Program-made: the position numbers and the translations under genes | NCBI GenBank assembly: GCA_048013815.1 | Contig: CM106586.1 | Location: forward strand, 5,456,001 to 5,520,000 | Origin: Setoptus koraiensis | Taxonomy: Eukaryota > Arthropoda | Direction of reading: 5' to 3' | DNA length: 64,000 bases | Notes under the pieces: generated by a model | The model's input: the letters and a program-made list of their open reading frames with translations, nothing else | The model's database searches: none | Told to the model about the DNA's origin: nothing | Shown here: in pieces, positions 61,001 through 64,000 of the stretch | Layout of the letters: every line of letters starts with the position of its first letter | Numbering within the stretch: position 1 is the stretch's first letter

Positions 61001-62725
61001 TGCTGATAAAAGTTCCGGTTCAGCGTAGGCAGGAATGCTACTCTGGTAGAAGTATTCTGGAACCAACCTGAACACTCTTCCGGACATGACACGTCCAGCT
61101 CGACCAGCCCGTTGTGTACACCTATCTTTTGAAGCCCACAGTAACTGCAACATGGGGAATCTTGTTCGGGAGTCTTTAACCACAGTCTTGGAAAGACAAA
61201 AATCTATCACATAAGCAATGTCAGGTAGAGTGATGGAGCTCTCTGCTATATTCGTTGAAAGTATAACTTTACGTTTGCCACTGATAGAAGATTCGAAGAC
61301 TCTATTCTGCTCCTCTGAAGGTAAACTGGAATGTAGTAATCTGATGTCTAGTTCTGATATGTTCTTGCGCAATAGTTTATCCAGTGAATTAATCTCGTTA
61401 AGGCCAGGTAAGAAGACTAATACTGCTTGAGGATTTGTATCGCGGTCATCCATTTTCCGAAATTGTATATTAATTAAGTAAGCTGCTGCAGCTACACAAT
61501 AATCCATGAATTCGGGTTCATTAATATCGAAATGAGGCGGGCTGCCCAGTGTTTGATTTTTGTCCCAAGATTTGAGGCTGTCAAGATAGAAGACAGTATT
61601 AGTATTCGGATTGGGTGTTGAAACTTTGATTCCTAGAGTCTGATTGGAATTCATGTGACCGAATGCAAGTTTGAAACGGAAGTAGGATTGTATCTTCTCT
61701 AGTTCCATGGTGGCTGACATTATAATAAGAGTGAAAGTTATCGGCTCAATCTTCATATACCATCTAATCAGCATAAGCAAAATATCAGTATCAATGTCTC
61801 TCTCGTGAACTTCGTCAACAATTATGTGAGAATAGTTTTTGAGTGATTTCTCACTTATGATTCTCTCAACCAGGACTCCAGTGGTACAATAAGTGAGCAT
61901 CGTGTCAACGGATAGGTTTGCAGCGTCTAAACCGACTTGATACCCAACTAGCGATCCAAGTTCCCAACCGTTTTCTTCGCAAACTCTCCTAGCTACACTA
62001 CGGGCCGCTATTTTTCTTGGTTGCGTACAAAAGATATTAACAGGTTGCTTTCTGGTTACGATTGCATCTTCCAGAATAAATTGAGGTACTTGAGTAGTCT
62101 TTCCACAGCCTGTATTACCTTGGATAATTACAACGTTGTATGCTTTGACAGCGCCCCTAATTTTATCTCTGTAATTTGAAATAGCTAATCTTTCATGAAC
62201 TTTGTTACTCTTTCGAGTTTCATTGAAATATTTGTTCCTGATTTCCGTAACATCAAATTCTCCATCGTAACCAAAGTCTCTTATCTCGGGCACAGCAGCT
62301 ACGGTGCTTACACCCTCAATATTCGATATCATTTCATTAGTGGGCCTCTTATCGACGAAAAAATCCAGACCACGCATCTGCGCCATTCTTCTGACGTGAT
62401 CATCATCTTCATCTTCATCGTCGGTAACTTTATCGGATGGCTCTGGGTTGTATCGATGATTGAAGGATGTTGATGGTTTGTTTGGGTCATCAGACGTTCC
62501 AGCAAAGCGTTCTCTATACGCATCTGCATATTTGGTATCTTCATGCGGAATGGGACATCCTTTCGATCTATTTGGCTGTCCCCAGCCGGCATTGTCCGGA
62601 TTAACCTTTATTACACTCTCAATGGGAGAGTGTTTCTGGGAGACTTTTCTGAGAGCCGCATACATTTGTTGCACCTTGGGGTCTAATGGCTTTGGCTTCA
62701 AAATGTCTGGCAGATCGTCAGCCAT
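58037..62725 (-). CDS. Spindle-E / TDRD9: DExH helicase with Tudor domain (piRNA pathway)
   Basis: The protein is 1562 aa, single exon. The ATG at 62725 (AAAATGGC, MADDLPDILKPKPL) is preferred over an upstream TTG in the same frame. Fly spindle-E is about 1434 aa and human TDRD9 about 1382. It is a germline perinuclear (nuage) ATPase needed for piRNA amplification and transposon silencing. Order: acidic disordered N-terminus (TDDEDEDDDH); helicase core with Walker A QGNTGCGKTTQVPQF (about 200-212), TQPRKIAA, DEVHERD (about 303), SAT, and motif VI QRAGRAGR; then HA2/OB region; a Tudor domain about 990-1120 (VQVYFYDFGLTCMISENDIY); and a C-terminal Cys2His2-like finger MCLLCDSG...HLESDKH (about residue 1512). 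The Tudor domain is expected to bind symmetric dimethyl-arginine on PIWI proteins. Its presence implies an active piRNA pathway in this animal. Confidence 0.95.
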   Translation of the reverse strand: MADDLPDILKPKPLDPKVQQMYAALRKVSQKHSPIESVIKVNPDNAGWGQPNRSKGCPIPHEDTKYADAYRERFAGTSDDPNKPSTSFNHRYNPEPSDKVTDDEDEDDDHVRRMAQMRGLDFFVDKRPTNEMISNIEGVSTVAAVPEIRDFGYDGEFDVTEIRNKYFNETRKSNKVHERLAISNYRDKIRGAVKAYNVVIIQGNTGCGKTTQVPQFILEDAIVTRKQPVNIFCTQPRKIAARSVARRVCEENGWELGSLVGYQVGLDAANLSVDTMLTYCTTGVLVERIISEKSLKNYSHIIVDEVHERDIDTDILLMLIRWYMKIEPITFTLIIMSATMELEKIQSYFRFKLAFGHMNSNQTLGIKVSTPNPNTNTVFYLDSLKSWDKNQTLGSPPHFDINEPEFMDYCVAAAAYLINIQFRKMDDRDTNPQAVLVFLPGLNEINSLDKLLRKNISELDIRLLHSSLPSEEQNRVFESSISGKRKVILSTNIAESSITLPDIAYVIDFCLSKTVVKDSRTRFPMLQLLWASKDRCTQRAGRAGRVMSGRVFRLVPEYFYQSSIPAYAEPELLSAPLEQTVLRTKKSNIAPPIEQLGLMLDPPPLKEIRSAIIELKQIGALTVNFNGKLDRENGDITELGSVICTLPIDVRLSKLVVMGHIFDCLDDCLILASCLSGRGIIRSSYSDELGDFRMRLSWSRGAFSDLFVYLEAYKEYTRHATKSKTYLRNWCDNKRLDLKKLQEVDLLYDELRNRLTRLNIFVEDQPNRSRDIDEDELMLKFAFSAAFYPNFFVSKQIDQDLVTRTLHDSDPTRSIYLEYIPKEQGPIYKNQIVRELESISDDVEILFAGSRAVVVFNNCDAALEEENASTNKTRRFVHNSVYLALKLGMSYGVSIREFNPAEARKRIEYYDDRWRDMKARSSTLTSTRIKLVDHNQCIKPKKFNWVPINNNHFFLRIMNIVECCHFFARLENQRVTQYEDDLSDVINDTIFELATSSRDISQMIGTIAFTHHPKYLGKRPGSRSVMEGYHRIEVRSAPTGDKRKVQVYFYDFGLTCMISENDIYVIPEDFDRSYNRLERICAIPILAIECKIYGIKPAPWATTWGGWSENALIDFKDKLLSSELDRRFEARVYSYCDKIVRMDLIGTSIRDSMCDSTSLRQRLITMGEGVAIEEPEVSLRDHKVRDDYVIHPEIEDPLVHDNEAFCEIEHNAAFDDNDFQELRRLEVQNKFRGRNFGKIRNMDCEITNEDDPTSLFKTSYTQLKGPLSPITLQFQGLSAKACKMPAHIERDSINCVAVDADYLDKSYQLMIAGSVSISAHGRLVARDTTLMPKIHGLPTIISLLFAPYYQFRTNPHLGCLSGALFGLGCDESGAPIDSENDIEIDFDCLITRRDVDNINMCRKAMTELISNLHIQNSNEPTGNLQQGVRNSIMNLIRKRRLPIKEYRHQEFASWAKNDEPPPVYRGGIEPSKFLPPIPTPVGDDDEIYRRIGHNLIQIENLITKKEKLTISGVMCLLCDSGQGRCYVSLVDFRYHLESDKHLSRLQEFEVFEQFRAKQTRGL

Positions 62726-63349
62726 TTTACAATTTATTTTCACTATTGTTTTGCTGAATTGAAAATATATATAGATTGATATTGATTGATAATATAATAA
62801 TAATTGAAAATATCTCTGAATATGTGAACGCGCCTCCAATTCGCTCAGCCTACTGAAACGGACACGCTGCTCTCGATTGGTTTAGGCACGTGTAATCTTA
62901 CACGCCGTGTAGATGCACATGTATATACACGGATGCGCAGTCGACATAATCGAGGTGTTGTACTGTGCATGGCTAAGTCGTTGACCGAGTTATTGTCGGT
63001 GTACTTACGCTCGTTAGTGCTGCGGGCTGGGTTGGTTCACACAGTAAGCTAATGGACGAGCCAGCAACAACGCAACCAGAAAAGATGCTCGAGCGCTCGA
63101 GAGGCCTGAGTCAGAAAAAAAGCGCGAACTTGAGCGCGAACGTTGGTGAAGGCAATTTCACGAATCTCTTGTTACACAACCGCAGCAATGGTTACCATGG
63201 AATGTTGTAACAAGAGAATATGGCCGCCGCCTTCAATTATAGATTATGGTGTAGATTGTACAATATTATCTTATAATTGATCTTACAATTAATCGTTATG
63301 GAACATTTTACTTTGTTTTTTGTTTTGTTTTTTTACTTTATAGATATCA
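62726..63349. promoter_or_regulatory. Spindle-E promoter region and 3' flank of ABCG gene
   Basis: These 624 bp are GC-richer than most spacers. They contain GAGCGCTCGAG-type short palindromes about 63,085-63,105, repeated GAGCGCGAAC units (63,120-63,142) and an interrupted inverted repeat (63165-63217 core). No gene is seen. Confidence 0.55.
63165..63217. repeat. 12-bp inverted repeat with matching outer arms
   Basis: TCTCTTGTTACA at 63165-63176 is mirrored by TGTAACAAGAGA at 63206-63217 (29-nt loop). Exactly 11 bp outside each arm TGAAGGC (left) and GCCTTCA (right) are also mirrored, giving a two-part hairpin. Confidence 0.75.
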
Positions 63350-63977
63350 TCAACTCCTACGTGTTACTATACAACTCAAAACATACGAGCACAACAAACG
63401 AGATAATGTAACAAATACTAATAATGCCATTATGGCCACATAGAGGTCGTTTTCCTTCAAATTGAACTCATTTATCAGATATGGATCGAAATTGGAACAG
63501 TTCGTCGGGACCACTTTGCCAAAATTAGCTTGTTGATTCAACATATCGGTGATTTTGTTTGAAAAATGATGCACCATATCGGACATGTACTCTTTAGAGG
63601 CGTTGGAATAGTTGGCCGAATCAAATTCACTTTTTCCATGCGACATAAATATTTTAGCTAGATTGGTTATATTATTACTATTATGGCGATGATGATCAGT
63701 GACAGACTCGTTGGATGACGATGGAAATAACTGCGATGCAGTCATATTGAACAAGGCATTGGTTGATGGTTTATGCGAGATTTCATTGTAATCGTTAATA
63801 CCATTTTCATCTATACTATCGTCGTTGCAATCCAAATTACCAAGCATGGAATAGAATACGCTATGCAGCAACTCCGACTGATTCGTTTTAAATTCTTGAT
63901 AAGCCAACAAAAGTTCTTTGTCGCACTCGCATCTATTGAAGCCGTAAAGTGTAACAATAATAGCATCGAAGGCATAT
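63350..63977 (-). CDS. ABCG-subfamily (white-type) transporter, last exon only
   Basis: The last exon starts at 63977 after acceptor CATTTCAG (phase 1 remainder completes an Arg codon); upstream exons lie beyond the window. The visible 208 aa are the end of an ABCG half-transporter: the helix and loop motif RYAFDAIIVTLYGFNRCECD, a long extracellular loop, and the last membrane helix LYVAIMALLVFVTLSRLLCS, ending in VTRRS. In known ABCG proteins this is 'RYxFExxxxxIYGFDR...' and a final helix in ...LRLxxYxxLR. The loop between them is about 150 residues here, rich in Asn/Ser/His, with seven N-glycosylation sequons (NQS, NMT, NES, NIT, NYS, NAS, NCS). Substrate cannot be told from this part. Confidence 0.75.
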
Positions 63978-64000
63978 CTGAAATGAGATAAAAACGTCAA

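Noticed and set aside
62726-62839. 38-residue N-terminal extension of spindle-E
   Set aside because: It opens on TTG and is AT-rich with IYIYF runs; the downstream ATG at 62725 has strong context and a normal protein start.

Overview
The window looks like nuclear DNA from an arthropod, most likely an acariform mite. The genes are animal genes with GT-AG introns, and most introns are about 80-135 bp. The mite call rests mainly on a cytosolic, bacterial-type UDP-glycosyltransferase at 7762-9201 of the kind known from spider mites and relatives. It is also supported by the very intron-poor, compact layout. It is an inference; no species is claimed. I see no transposon-, retrovirus- or CRISPR-like coding sequence.

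Layout, left to right: the last 45 codons of a class III alcohol dehydrogenase (+); a BAHD1/winged-eye chromatin protein (-, 3 exons); an alanyl-tRNA synthetase that stops after the aminoacylation half (-, 2 exons); the UGT (-); an unrecognised secreted protein (-); 3.7 kb of non-coding DNA; the giant E3 ligase UBR4/poe (+, a 15.3 kb first coding exon then two small ones); the RNA helicase DDX52/Rok1 (-); V-ATPase subunit G (+); DNA ligase I (-); mitochondrial aminomethyltransferase (+); a microsomal-type epoxide hydrolase (-, 4 exons); a 3.3 kb non-coding stretch rich in inverted repeats; PHYHD1 dioxygenase (+); a Twist-like bHLH factor (+); a NEK8/NEK9-type kinase with RCC1 repeats (+, 8 exons); a 5.2 kb non-coding stretch with microsatellites; the piRNA-pathway helicase spindle-E/TDRD9 (-); and the last exon of an ABCG-type transporter (-), cut by the window end.

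The genes do not form one pathway. They are a housekeeping mix: translation, ubiquitin, ribosome biogenesis, replication, glycine cleavage and proton pumping. Two detoxification-type genes (UGT, epoxide hydrolase) and one germline piRNA gene sit among them. Neighbours are often convergent, with short 3' gaps, or divergent, sharing an upstream region (DDX52/V-ATPase G, DNA ligase/AMT).

The best leads are: the alanyl-tRNA synthetase without its editing and C-terminal domains; a 232 bp near-perfect hairpin with inward-facing TATA-like sequences at 41718-41949; an epoxide hydrolase whose catalytic acid is a glycine; a DNA ligase with two in-frame starts that suggest mitochondrial and nuclear forms; a NEK kinase with HQD instead of HRD and a long activation-loop insert; and UBR4's intron-free 15.3 kb exon. 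Where an ORF opened on TTG, GTG or another non-ATG codon, I moved the start to the first plausible ATG.
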